Below the pieces are notes generated by a model. That model was not told where the DNA came from. It ran no database searches and saw only the letters and a program-made list of their open reading frames with translations. A stretch of DNA of 64,000 bases from Pueraria montana var. lobata (lineage: Eukaryota > Streptophyta > Magnoliopsida > Fabales > Fabaceae), in contig CM048653.1 in assembly GCA_026413185.1 (NCBI GenBank), forward strand, positions 78,195,608-78,259,607, written 5' to 3'. The first letter of the stretch is position 1. Every line of letters begins with the position of its first letter. The translations under genes were made by a program, and so were the position numbers. Below are positions 35,621-48,900 of the stretch, in pieces.

Positions 35621-35660
35621 ACCACGGGGACCAAAAATGGACCACGGGGACCAAAAATGG
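35621..35660 (+). repeat. 20-bp tandem duplication inside a monomer
   Basis: ACCACGGGGACCAAAAATGG occurs twice in direct tandem, at 35621-35640 and 35641-35660, followed by a third partial ACCACGGGG. The unit corresponds to one internal sub-repeat of the monomer. The same monomer has lost the CACCATGTGCC part (TTGGCACTAAAATTGGACC joint), so loss and gain occurred in one monomer. Confidence 0.9.
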
Positions 35661-35889
35661 ACCACGGGGCACCATGGACCTCAAAACTGAAAAGTGCTCT
35701 GAGCATTATGGTTTTTTATGCATAAGAATGCTCCAGGGATCACGGGGCACCAAAACCCAAAAGTCTTATTTTGGCACAGAAATTGCACTATGTGCCGAAA
35801 ATTCACCACGGGCACCAAAATTGGACCACGGGGGACCACGAACCTCAAAACTGAAAAGTGCTTCGAGCATTATGGTTATTTATGCGTAA

Positions 35890-36544
35890 GAATGCACCAG
35901 GGATCACGGGGCACCAAAACCCAAAAGTCTTATTTTCGGACGAAAATTGCACAAATGGCCGAAAATGCACCACCGGCACCAAAATTGTACCACGGGGCAC
36001 CACAGACCTCAAAACTGAAAAGTGCTCCAAGCGTTATAGTTTTTTATGCATAACAATACACTAGGGATCACGGGGCACCAATACCCAAAAGTCTTATTTT
36101 CGCACGAAAATTGCGCAATGGGCCGGAAATGCACTACTGGCACCAAAATTGGACCACGGGGGACCACGAACCTCAAAACTTAAAAGTGCTCCGAGCATTA
36201 TGGTTATTTATGCGTAAGAATGCACCAGGGATCACGGGTACCAAAACCCAAAAGTCTTATTTTCGGACGAAAATTGCACAAATGGCCAAAAATGCACCAC
36301 CGGCACCAAAATTGTACCACGGGGCACCACAGACCTCAAAACTGAAAAGTGCTCCAAGCGTTATAGTTTTTTATGCATAACAATACACTAGGGATCACGG
36401 GGCACCAATACCCAAAAGTCTTATTTTCGCACGAAAATTGCGCAATGGGCCTAAAATACACTACTGGCACCAAAATTGGACCACAGGGGACCACGAACCT
36501 CAAAACTGAAAAGTGCTCCGAGATTTATGGTTTTTTATGCATAA
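35890..36544 (+). repeat. Fresh tandem duplication of a two-monomer unit
   Basis: The dimer 35890-36217 (328 bp) is repeated at 36218-36544 (327 bp). Shared private marks include TTATGCGTAAG, TTTTCGGACG, AAGCGTTATAG, CATAACAATACACTAGGG and CACCAATACCC. The second copy has lost one base at ATCACGGGTACC. Both monomers are C-type within the G-type block. Confidence 0.88.
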
Positions 36545-37354
36545 GAATGCACCAGGGATCATGGGGTACCAAAACCCAAAAGTCTTATTTTTAGACGAAA
36601 ATTGCACAAATGGGTGAAAATGCACCACCGACACCAAAATTGGACCACGAGGCACCACGAACCTCAACATTGAAAAGTGCTCTGAGAATTATGGTTTTTT
36701 ATGCCTAAGAATGCCCCAACGATCACTGGGCACAAAAAGCTAAAAGTCTTATTTTGTCGCGGAAATTGCACCATAGGCCAAAAATGCACCACGGGGCACC
36801 AAAATATGACTACTGGACACGGCGAAACTCAAAATTGAAAAGTCCTCTGAGCATTATTGTTTTTTATGTATAAGAATGCACCAGGGATCATGGGGCACCA
36901 AAACCCAAAAGTCTTATTTTGGCACGACAGTTGCATTATGTGCCGAAAATGCACCACGGGCAACAAAATTTGACCACGGGGCACCACGGACCTCAAACCT
37001 GAAAAGTGCTCCAAGCATTATTTTTTTATGCATAAGAATGCACCACGGATCATGGGGCACCAATACCCAAACGTGTTATTTTCGCACGAAAATTGCACAA
37101 ATGGCAGAAAATGCACCACCGGCACCAAATTTGGATGACGGGGCACCACAGACATCAAAACTGAAAAGTGCTACAAGCATTATGGTTTTTTATGCATAAG
37201 AATGCTCCAGGGATCACGAGGCACCAAAACCGAAAGGTCTTATATTCGCACTAAAATTGCACAATGGGTTGGAAATGCACCACAACCACCAAAATTGGAC
37301 CACGGAGCACCACATACCTCAAAACTGAAAAGTGCTCAGAGCATTTATGCATAA

Positions 37355-37682
37355 CGGTGCACCAGGGATCATGGAGCACCAAAACCCAAAAGTCTTATTT
37401 TGGCACGAAAATTTCACCATGTGTTGAAAATTCACCACAAGCACCAAAATTGGACCACGGGGCACCATGGACCTCAAAACTGAAAAGTGCTCAGAGCATT
37501 ATGGTTTTTTATGCATAAGGGTGCACCAGTGATCATGGAGCACCAAAACCCAAAAGTCTTATTTTGGTAGAAAAATTTCACCATGTGTTGAAAATTCACC
37601 ACAAGCACCAAAATTGGACCACGGGGCACCATGGACCTCAAAACTGAAAAGTGTTCCGAGCATTACCGTTTTTTATGTATAA
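37355..37682 (+). repeat. Tandem duplication of one G-type monomer
   Basis: The monomers 37355-37518 and 37519-37682 share GTGCACCAG, GATCATGGAGCACC, ATTTCACCATGTGTTG and TTCACCACAAGCACC. A few substitutions separate them, for example GGCACGAAAA against GGTAGAAAAA. Confidence 0.82.
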
Positions 37683-37899
37683 GAATCAACCAGGGATCAC
37701 GGGGCACCAAAACCCAGAAAGTCATATTTTTGCACAAAAATTGCACAATGAAAAGTGCTCTAAGCATTATGGATTGTTATGCATAAGGATGCACCAGGGA
37801 TCACGGGGTACCAAAACCTAATAGTCTTATTTTGGCACAAAATTTGCACCATGTGCCGAAAATTCACTACGGACACCTAAATTGTACCACCGGGCACCA

Positions 37900-40800
37900 C
37901 GGACCTCCAAACTGAAAAGTGCTCCGAGCATTATGGTTTTTTATGCATAAGAATGCACCAGGGATCATGGGGCACGAAAACCCAAAAGTTTTATTTTCGC
38001 ACGAAAATTGTACAAATGGTCGAAAATGCACCACCGGCACCAAAATTGGACCACGGGGCACCACGGACCTCAAAACTGAAAAGGGTTTCAAGCTTTATGG
38101 TTTTGTATGCAGAAGAATGCACCAGGGATCACGTGGCACCAAAAACCAAAAGTCTTATTTTCGCACGAAAATTGTACAAATTGCCGAAAATGCTCCATCG
38201 GCACCAAAATTGGACCACCGGGCACAATGGATCTCAAAACTAAAAAGTGCTCCAAGCATGATGGTTTTTTATGCATAAGAATGCTCCAGGGATCATGGGG
38301 CACCAAAACCCAAAAGTCTTATTTTCCGACTAAAATTGTACAAATGGCCGAAAATGTACCACCGACACCAAAATTGGACCACCGAGCACCTCGGACCTCA
38401 AAACTGAAAAGTTCTCTAAGCATGATGGTTTTTTATGCATAAGAATGCACCAGGGATCACGGGGCAACAAAACCCAAACTCTTTTTTTCCCACAAAAATT
38501 GCACAATGGGCCGAAAAGGCACCTCCGGCACCAAAATTGGACCACGGGGCACCTCGGACCTCAAAACTGAAAAGTACTTTGAGCGTTATGGTTGTTTATG
38601 CATAAGAATGCACCAGGGATAATGGGGCACCGAAACCCAAAAGTCTTATTTTTGGACGAAGATTGTACAATGGGCCGAAAATTCACGACGGGCACCAAAA
38701 TCTGTCCACGGGGCACCTCGAACCTCAAAACTAAAAAGTGCTCTGAGCATTATCGTTTTTCATGCAAAAGAATACACCAGGGATCACGGGGCACCAAAAC
38801 ACAAAAGTCTTATTTTAGCACGAAAATTGAACAAATGGCCGAAAATGCTCCATCGACACCAAAATGGGACCACCGGGCACCACAGACCTTAAAACTGAAA
38901 AGTGCTTCGCGCATGATGGTTTTTTATGCATAAGAATGCACTAGGGATCACGGGGCACCAAAACCCAAAAGTCTTATTTTCCCACGAAAATTGCACAAAT
39001 GGCCGAAAATGGACCACTGGCACGAAAATTGGACCACAGGGTACCTCGGACCTCAAAACTGAAAGGTTCTCTGAGCATTATGGTTTTTTATGCATAAGAA
39101 TGCACCAAGGATCACGGGACACCAAAACCCAAAAGTCTTTTTTTCGCACGAAAATTGCACAATGGGCCGAAAAGGCACCTTCGGCACCAAAAGTGCTCTG
39201 AGCGTTATGGTTGTTTATGCATAAGAATGCCCCAGGAATAATGGGGCACCGAAACCTAAAAGTCTTATTTTCGCACGAAGATTGCACAATGGGCCGAAAA
39301 TGCACGACGGGCACCAAAATCTGTCCACGGGGCACCTCGGACCTCAAAACTAAAAAGTGCTCTGAGCATTATGGTTTTTTATGCATAAGAATGCACCAGG
39401 GATCACGGGGCACCAAAACACAAAAGTCTTATTTTGGCACGAAAATTGCACAAATGGCCGAAAATGCTCCATCGGCACCAAAATTGGACCACCGGGCACC
39501 ACGGACCTCAAAACTGAAAAGTGCTCTACGCATGATGGTTTTTTATGCATAAGAATGCACCAGGGATCACGGGGCACCCAAACGCAAAAGTCTTATTTTC
39601 CCACTAAAATTGCACAAATGGCCAAAATGGACCACCGGCACCAAAATTGGACCACGGGGCACCTCAAACCTCAAAACTGAAAAGTCCACAAAGCATTATG
39701 ATTTTTTATGCATAAGAATGCACCAGGGATCACGGGGCACCAAAACCCAAAAGGCTTATTTTCGCACGAAAATTGCAGAAATGGCAAAAAATGCAACACC
39801 GGAACCAAAATTGGACCACGAGGCACCACGAACCTCAAAATTGAAAAGTGTTCCGAGCATTATGGTTCTTTATGCATAAGAATGCACCAGTCATCATGGG
39901 GCACCAAAACCCAAAAGGCTTATTTTCGCACGAAAATCGTACAAATGGCAAAAAATGCAACACCGAATTTTGGACCACGAGGCACCACGGACCTCAAAAT
40001 TGAAAAGTGTTCTGAGTGTTATGGTTCTTTATGCATAAGAATGCACCATGGATCACAGGGCACTAAAACCCAAAAAACTTTTTTTCGCACGAAAATTGCA
40101 CAAATGGCTGAAAATGCACTACCGACACCAAAATTGGACCACGGGGAACCACAGACCTCAAATAAAAAAAGTCTTCTGAGCATTATGGTTTTATGCATAA
40201 GAATGCCCCAGGGATCACGGGGTACCAAAACCCAAAAGTCTTATTTTCGCATGAAAATTGCACAAATGGCCGAAAATGCACCACCGACACCAAAATTGGA
40301 CCATGGGGCACCACACACCTTAAAACTGAAAAGAGTTCCAAGCATTATGGTTTTTTATGCATAAGAATGCACCAGGGATCGCTGGGCACCAAAACCCAAA
40401 AGTCTTAGCTTCGCATGAAAATTGCACAAATTTCAGAAAATGTACCATGGGCACCAAAATTGGACCACGGGGCACCTTGGACCTCAAAACTGAAAAGTGG
40501 TCTGAGCATTATGGTTTTATATTCATAAGAATGCACCAGGGATCGCGGGGCACAAAAACCCAAAAGTCTTACTTTCACACGAAAATTGCACAAATGGCCG
40601 AAAATGCTCCATTGGCACCAAAATTGGACCACCGGGCACAACGGACCTCAAAACTGGAAAGTGCTCTGAGCATTGTGTTTTTTTATGGACAAGAATGCAC
40701 CAGGGATCGCGGGGAACCAAAACCCAAAAGTATTATTTTCTCATGAAAATTGCACAAATGGAAGAAAATGTACCACGGGCACAAAAATTGGATCACGGGG

Positions 40801-42490
40801 CACCTCGGACCTCAAAACTGAAAAGTGCTCCTAGCATTATGGTTTTTTATGCATAAGAATGCACCAGGGATCACGGGGCACCAAAACCCAAAAGTCTTAT
40901 TTTCGCATCAAGATTGCACAATGTGCCGACAATGCAGCACCGGCACCAAAATTGGACGACGGGGCACCTCGGACCTCAAAACTGAAAAGTGCTCCGAGCA
41001 TTGTGGTTTTTTATGCATAAGAATGCACTAGGGATAACGGGGCACTAAAACCCAAAAGTCTTATTTTCGTACGAAAATTGCACAAATCGCCGAAAACGTA
41101 CCACGGGTACCAAAATTGGACCACGGGGCACCACGGACCTCAAAACTGAAAAGTGCTCCGAGCATGATGGTTTTTTATGCATAAGAATGCACCAAGGATC
41201 ACGGGGCACCAAAATCCGAAAGTCTTATTTTCGCACGAAAATTGCACAAATGGCCGAAAATACACCACCAGCACCAAAATTGGACAACAGGGCACCTTGG
41301 ACCTCAAAACTGAAAGGTTCTCCAAGAATTATGGTTTTTTATGCATAAGAATGCACCAGGGATCACGGGGCACCAAAACCCAAAAGTCTTTTTTTCGTAC
41401 AAAAATTGCACAGTGGGCCGAAAATGCAACACTGGCACCCAAATTCGACCACAGTGCACCTCGAACCCCAAAACTGAAAAGTACTCCGAGCTTTGTGGTT
41501 TTTTATGGATAAGAATGCACCAGGGATCACGGGGAACCAAAACCCAAAAGTCTTATTTTCGCATGAAAATTGCACAAATGGCCCAAAATGTACCACGACC
41601 ACAAAAATTGGATCACGGGGCACCTCAGACCTCAAAACTGAAAAGTACTCCTAGCATTATGGTTTTTTATGAATAAGATGCACCAGGGATTACGGGGCAC
41701 CAAAACCCAAAAGTCTTATTTTCGCACGAAGATGCACAATGGGCCGAAAATGCACCACCGGCACTAAAATTGGACCACGGGGCACCTCGGACCTCAAAAC
41801 TGAAAAGTGCTCCGAGCATTATGGTTTTTTATGCATAAGAATGCACAAGGGTTCATGGGGCACCAAAACCCAAAAGTCTTATTTTCGCACGAAAATTGTA
41901 CAAATGGCCGAAAATGCACCACCAGTACCAAAATTGGACCACGGGGCACCTCGGACCTCAAATCTGAAAAGTGCTTCGAGCATTATTGTTTTTTATGCAT
42001 AAGAATGCACCAGGGATAACGGGGCACCAAAACCCAAAAGTCTTATTTTCGCACGAAAATTGAACAACGGGCGGAAAATGCACCACGGGCAACAAAATTG
42101 GACCACTGGGCACCTCGGACCTCAAAACTAAAAAGTGCTCCGAGCATTATGGTTTTTTATGCATGAGAATGCACCAGGGATCACGGGGCACCAAAACCCA
42201 AAAGTTTTATTTTCGCACGAAAATTGCACAAATGGCCGAAAATGCACGACCGGCACCAAAATTGGACCACGCGGCACCTTGGAACTCAAAATTGAAAGGT
42301 TCTCCAAGCATTAGGGTTTTTTATGCATAAGAATGCACCAGCGATCACGGGTCCCCAAAACCCAAAACTCTTATTTTCGCACGAAAATTACAAAATGGGC
42401 AGAAATTGCACCATGGGCACATAATTGGACCACGGGGCACCTCGGACCTCAAAACTGAAAAGTGCTCTGAGCATTCAGGTTTTTTATGCA
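37900..42490 (+). repeat. C-type monomers with local 4-mer period
   Basis: Array of C-type monomers. Between about 38.1 and 39.7 kb a four-monomer unit repeats with offsets of 655 and 619 bp: AAAATGCTCCATCG monomers near 38.19, 38.85 and 39.47 kb, and GATTGTACAATGGGCC/GATTGCACAATGGGCC monomers near 38.66 and 39.28 kb. The shorter offset is due to a 127-bp monomer near 39.19 kb. Single-monomer similarity is also clear at 39.74 and 39.90 kb (CCAAAAGGCTTATTTTCGCA). From 40.9 kb on, monomers have counterparts about 2,937 bp to the right (41177 and 44114). Confidence 0.65.
39110..39230 (+). repeat. 127-bp short monomer
   Basis: The joint TTCGGCACCAAAAGTGCTCT joins the A4 tract of the third sub-repeat (monomer 138-141) to the A4 tract of the next monomer's GAAAAGTG (11-14). 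Those tracts are 37 bp apart, and the local period is reduced by exactly 37 bp (619 instead of 656 over four monomers). Confidence 0.78.
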
Positions 42491-44110
42491 TAAGAATGCT
42501 CCAGGGATCACGGGGCACCAAAACCCAAAACTCTTATTTTCGCCCGAAAATTGCACAACGGGCGGAAAATGCACCACTGGCACCAAAATTGAACCACGGG
42601 GTACCTCGGACCTCAAAACTGAAAAGTTCTCTGAGTATTATTGTTTTTTATGCATAAGAATGCACCAGAGATCATGGGGGCACCAAAACCCAAAAGTCTT
42701 ATTTTCGTACGAAAATTCCACAAATGGCCGAAAATGTACCACGAGCACCAAAATTGGACCATGGGGCACCTCGGACCTCAAAACTGAAAAGTGCTCTGGG
42801 CATTATGATTTTTTATGGTTAAGAATGCACTATGGATCACGGGGAACCAACACCCAAAAGTCTTTTTTTTCGCACTAAATTGCACAATGGGCCGAAAATG
42901 CAACACGGGCACCAAAATTCGTCCACAGGGCACCTCGAACCTCAAAACTGAAAAGTTCTCCGAGCATTGTGGTTTTTTACGATAAGAATGCACCAGGGTT
43001 CAAGGGAACCAAAACCCAAATGTCTTATTTTCGCATGAAAATTGCAGAAGTGGACGAAAATGTACCACGGGAACAAAAATTCGATCACGGGGAACCTCGG
43101 ACGTCAAAACTTAAAAGTGCTCATAGCATTATGGTTTTTTATGCGTTAGAATGCACCAGGGATCTCGGGGCACCAACACCCAAAAGTCTTATTTTCGCAC
43201 GAAGATTGCACAATGTGCCGACAATGCACAACCGACACCAAAATTGGACCACGGGGCACTTCGGACCTCAAAATTGAAAAGTGCTCCGAGCATTGCGGAT
43301 TATAAGAATGCTCCAGGGATCACGGGGCACCAAAACCCAAAACTCTTATTTTCGCCTGAAAATTGCACAATGGGCGGAAAATGCACCACAGGCACCAAAA
43401 TTGGATCACGGGGCACCTCGGACCTCAAAACTGAAAAGTTCTCTGAGTATTATTGTTTTTTATGCATAAGAATGCACCAGAGATCATGGGGCACCAAAAC
43501 CCAAAAGTCTTATTTTCGCACGAAAATTCCACAAATGGCCGAAAATGTACCACGAGCACCAAAATTGGACCACGGGGCACCTCGGACCTCAAAACTGAAA
43601 AGTGCTCTGGGCATTATTATTTTTTATGGTTAAGAATGCACTATGGATCACGGGGAACCAACACCCAAAAGTCTTTTTTTCGTACTAAATTGCACAATGG
43701 GCCGAAAATGCAACACGGGCACTAAAATTCGTCCACAGGGCACCTCTAACCTCAAAACTGAAAAGTTCTCCGAGCATTGTGGTTTTTTACGGATAAGAAT
43801 GCACCAGGGCTCAAGGGAACCAAAACCCAAATGTCTTATTTTCGCATGAAAATTGTACAAATGGACGAAAACGTACCACGGGAACAAAAATTCGATCACG
43901 GGGAACCTCGGACGTCAAAACTTAAAAGTGCTCATAGCATTATGGTTTTTTATGCATTAGAATGCACCAGGGATCGCGGGGCACCAACACCCAAAAGTCT
44001 TATTTTCGCACGAAGATTGCACAATTTGCCGACAATGCACCACCGGCACCAAAATTGGACCACGGGGCACCTCGGACCTCAAAACTGAAAAGTGCTCCGA
44101 GCATTGCGGA
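42490..44110 (+). repeat. 812-bp 5-mer HOR, two copies
   Basis: The first copy starts near 42494 and the second near 43306 (offset 812 bp). Marks repeat at 811-812 bp: CCAAAACTCTTATTTTCGCC, the TTTTTTATGGTTAAGAATGC monomer with CACTATGGATCACGG near 42.82 and 43.63 kb, and GATTGCACAAT(G/T)TGCCGACAAT near 43.21 and 44.02 kb. CATTGCGGAT marks a unit end at 43291 and 44102. Five monomers would be 820 bp; small deletions account for the rest. Confidence 0.78.
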
Positions 44111-45960
44111 TTTATGCATAAGAATGCACCATGGTTAATGGGGCACCAAAATCCGAAAGTCTTATTTTCGCACGAAAATTGCACAAATGGCCGAAAATGC
44201 ACCATCAGCACCAAAATTGGATCACGGGGCACCTTGGACCTCAAAACTGAAAGGTTCTCCAAGCATTATGGTTTTTTATGCATAAGAATGCACCAGGGAT
44301 CAAGGGGCACCAAAACCCAAAAGTCTTTTTTTCGCACGAAAATTGCACAATGGGCCGAAAATGCAACACGGGCACCAAAATTCAACCACGGGGAACCTCG
44401 TACCTCAAAACTGAAAAGTGCTCCGAGCATTGTGGTTTTTTATGGATAAGAATGCACCAGGGATCACGGGGAACCAAAACCAAAAAGTCTTATTTTCGCA
44501 CGAAAATTGCACAATGGGCGGAAAATGCACCATGGGCACCAATATTGGACCACGGGGCACCTCGGACCTCAAAACTGAAAGTCCTCCAAGCATTATGGTT
44601 TTTTATGGATAAGAATGCACCCGGGATGACGGGGAACCAAAACCCAAAAGTCTTATTTTCGCACGAAAATTGCACAAAAGGCCGAAAATGCACCACTGAC
44701 ACCAAAATTGGACCACGGGGTACGACGGACCTCAAAACTGAAGAGTGCTCCAAGCATGATGGTTTTTTATGCATAAGAATGCAGCATGGATCACGGGGCA
44801 CCAAAATCCAACAGTCTTAGTTTCGCACAAAAATTGAACAAATGGCCAAAAATGCACCACTGGCATCAAAATTGGACCACGGGGCACCTCGGACCTCAAA
44901 TCTGAAAAGTCCTCCGAGCATTATGATTTTTTATGGATAAGAATGCACCAGGGATCACGGGGAACCAAAACCCAAAAGTCTTATTTTCGCACGAAAATTG
45001 CACAATGGGCGGAAAATGCACCACGGGCACCAATATTGGAGGACGGGGCACCTCGGACCTCAAAACTGAAAGTTCTTCGAGAATTATGATTTTTTATGGA
45101 TAAGAATGCACCATGGATCACGGGGAACCAAAACCCAAAAGTATTATTTTCGTACGAAAATTGCACAAATGGCAGAAAATGCACCATCGGCGCCAAAATT
45201 GGACCACGGGGCACCTCGGACCTCAAAACTGAAAAGTGCTTTGAGCATTGTTCTTTTTTATGCATAAGAATGCACCAGGAATAATGGGGCACCAAAACCC
45301 AAAAGTCTTATTTTCGCACGAAAATTGCACAATGGGCGGAAAATGCACCACGGGCACCAAAATTGGACCACGGGGCACCTCGGACCTCAAAACTGAAAAG
45401 TGCTCAAAGCATTATGGTTTTTTATGCATAAGAATGCACCAGGGATCACGGGGCACCAAAATCCAAAAGTCTTATTTTCGCACAAAAATTGCACAATGGG
45501 CCGAAAATGCACCACGGGCACCAAAATTGGACCACATGGCACCTCGAACCTCAAAACTGAAAAGTGCTCCGAGCATTATGGTTTTTTATGCATAAGAATG
45601 CACCAGGGATGACAGGGCACCAAAACCCAAAAGTCTTATTTTCGCACGAAAATTGTACAAATGGTCGAAAATGCACCACCGGCACCAAAATTGGACCACA
45701 GGGCACCACGGACCTCAAAATGGAAAAGGGTTTTGAGCTTTATGGTTTTGTATGCATAAGAATGCACCAGGGATCACGAGGCACCAAAATCGAAAAGTCT
45801 TACTTTCGCACGAAAATTGCGCAAATGGCAAAAAATGCACCACCGACACGAAAATTGGACCACGGGGCACCACGGACCTCAAAATTGAAAAGTGCTCTGA
45901 CCATTATGGTTTTTTATACATAAGAATGCACCTGGGATCACGGGGCACCAAAATCCAAAA
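44110..45960 (+). repeat. C-type monomers with GGGGAACC and TGGATAAG marks
   Basis: Monomers with TTTTTTATGGATAAG, GGATCACGGGGAACC and CACCAATATTGGACC recur near 44.45, 44.94 and again in the 45.96-49 kb region. They are the local relatives from which the following proto-HOR appears to be built. From 45.3 to 45.6 kb three monomers are close to the window consensus. Confidence 0.62.
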
Positions 45961-48900
45961 GTCTTATTTTCTCACGAAAATTGCACAAATGGCCGAAAAT
46001 GCACCACGGGCACCAATATTGGACCACGGGGTACCTCGGACCTCAAAACTGAAAGTCCTCCAAGCATTATGGTTTTTTATGGATAAGAATGCACCAGGGA
46101 TCACGGGGAACCAAAACCCAAAAGTCTTATTTTCGCACGAAAATTGCACAAAAGGCCGAAAATGCACCACCGACACCAAAATTGGACCACGGGGTACGAC
46201 GGACCTCAAAACTGAAAAGTGCTCCGAACATGATGGTTTTTTGTGCATAAGAATGCAGCAGGGATCACGGGGCACCAAAACCGAAAAGTCTTATTTTCAC
46301 ATGCAAATTGCACAAATGGCCGAAAATACACCACCGACACCAAAATTGAACCACAGGGCAGCATGGACCTTAAAACAGAAAAGAGTTCCAAGCATTATGG
46401 TTTTTTCTATATAAGAATGCACCAGGAATCACGGGGCACCAAAACCCAAAAGTTTTATTTTCGCAAGAAAATTGCACAATGGGCCGAAAATGCACCACGG
46501 GCACCAAAATTGAAAAGTGCTTTGAGCATTATGGTTTTTTATGGATAAGAAAGCACAAGGGATAACGGGGCACCAATACCCAAAAGTCTTATTTTCGCAC
46601 GAAAATTGCACAAATTGGCGAAAATGTACCAAGGGCACCAAAATTTGACCACGGGGCACCTCGGACCTCAAAGTTGAAAAGTGCTCCATTATGGTTTTTT
46701 ATGCATGAGAATGCAACAGGGTTCACGGGGCACCAAAACCCAAAAGTCTTATTTTTGTACGAAAATTACACAATGGGCCGAAAATGCACCACGGGCACCA
46801 AAATTGCAACATGGGGCACCTCGGACCTCAAAACTGAAATGTGCTATGAGCATTATGGTTTTTTATTCGTAAGAATGCACCAGGGTTAACGAGGCACGAA
46901 AAACCAAAAGTCTTATTTTCGCACGAAAATTGCACAAATGGCTGAAAATGCACTACTGGCACCAAAATTGTTCCACGAGGCACCACGGACCTCAAAACTG
47001 AAAAGTGTTCCAAGCATTACGATTTTTTATGCATAAGAATGCACTAGGGATCATGGGGCACCAAAATCCAAAAGTCTTATTTTCGCACGAAAATTGCACT
47101 AACGACCGAAAATGAACCACGGGCACCAAAATTTGGCCATGGGGCACCTCGGACCTCAAAACTGGAAAGTTCTCCGAGCATTTGTGGTTTTTTATGCATA
47201 AGAATGCACAAGGGATCACAGGGCACCAAAACCCAAAAGTCTTATTTTCGCATGAAAATTGTACAAATGGCAGAAAATGCACCATCGGCACCAAAATTGG
47301 ACCACGGGGCACCACGAACCTGAAAACTGAAAAGTGTGTTGAGCATTATGGTGTTTTATGCATAAGAATGCACCATGGATTACGGGGCACCAAAACCCAA
47401 AAGTCTTATTTTCGCACTAAGATTGCACAATGGGCCGAAAATGAACAACGGGCACAAAAATTGGACCACGGTGCACCTCGGACCTCAAAACTGAAAAGTG
47501 CTTCGAACATTATGGTTTTTTATGCATAAGAATGCACTAGGGATCACGGGCCACCAAAACCCAAAAGTCTTATTTTCACATGAAAATTGCACAAATGGCC
47601 GAAAATGCATCACCGACACAAAAATTGGACCACGGGGAAGCATGGACCATAAAACTTAAAAGAGTTCCAAGCATTATGGTTTTTTATACATATGAATGCA
47701 CCAGGGATCACGAGGCACCACAACCCAAAAGTTTTTTTTCGCACGAAAATTGCACAATGCGACGAAAATGCACCACGGGCACCAAAATTGAAAAGTACTC
47801 TGAGCATTATGGTTTTTTTATGGATAAGAAAGCACCAGGGATCACGCGGCACTAATACCCAAAAGTCTTATTTTTGCACGAAAATTGTACAAAAGGCCGA
47901 AAATGCACCACTGACACCAAAATTGGACCACGGGGTACCTCGGACCTTAAAACTGAAAAGTTCTCCAAGCATTATGGTTTTTTATGCATAAGAATGCACA
48001 AGGGATCATGGGGCACCAAAACCCAAAAGTCTTATTTTCGCACAAAAATTGAACAAATGGCCGAAACTGCACCACCGGCACCAAAATTGGATTACGGGCA
48101 CCTCAGACCTCAAAACTGAAAAGTCCTCTGAGCATTATGATTTTTTATGGATATGAATGCACCAGGGATCACGGGGAACCAAAACCCAAAAGTCTTATTT
48201 TCTCACGAAAATTGCACAATGGGCGGAAAATGCACCACGGGCACCAATATTGGACCACGGGATACCTCGGACCTCAAAACTGAAAGTCCTCCGAGCATTA
48301 TGGTTTTTTATGGATAAGAATGCACCAAGGATCACGGGGAACCAATACCCAAAAGTCTTATTTTCGCACGAAAATTGCACAAAAGGCCGAAAATGCACCA
48401 CCGGCACCAATATTGGACCACGGGGTACGACGGACCTCAAAACTGAAAAGTGCTCTGAACATGATGGTTTTTTGTGCATAAGAATGCAGCAGGGATCACG
48501 GGGCACCAAAACCCAAAAGTCTTATTTTCGCATGAAAATTGCACAAATGGCCGAAAATGCACCACCGACAACAAAATTGAACCATGGGGTACGACGGACC
48601 TCAAAACTGAAAAGTGCTCCGAGCATGATGGTTTTTTATGCATAAGAATGCGGCATGGATCACGGGGCACCAAAATCCAAGAGTATTAGTTTCGCACAAA
48701 AATTGAACAAATGGCCGAAACTGCACCACCGACACCAAAATTGGATTACGGGCACCTCGGACCTCAAAACTGAAAAGTCCTCCGAGCATTATGATTTTTT
48801 ATGGATATGAATGCACCAGGGATCACGGGGAACCAAAACCCAAAAGTCTTATTTTCTCACGAAAATTGCACAATGGGCGGAAAATGCACCACGGGCACCA

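Larger units (their letters stand above)
33513..37900 (+). repeat. G-type monomer block
   Basis: Most monomers from 33.63 to 35.77 kb, and again near 36.92 and 37.40-37.83 kb, carry TTTTGGCACG and usually CACCATGTGCC in place of TTTTCGCACG and CACAATGGGCC. The period is still 164 bp. C-type monomers intrude at 35.93-36.43 kb as a duplicated pair. Local tandem duplications of one and two monomers and a 20-bp duplication occur here, but no long HOR was recognised. A 104-bp monomer near 37.74 kb has the joint CACAATGAAAAGTGCTC, about 60 bp lost. Confidence 0.82.
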
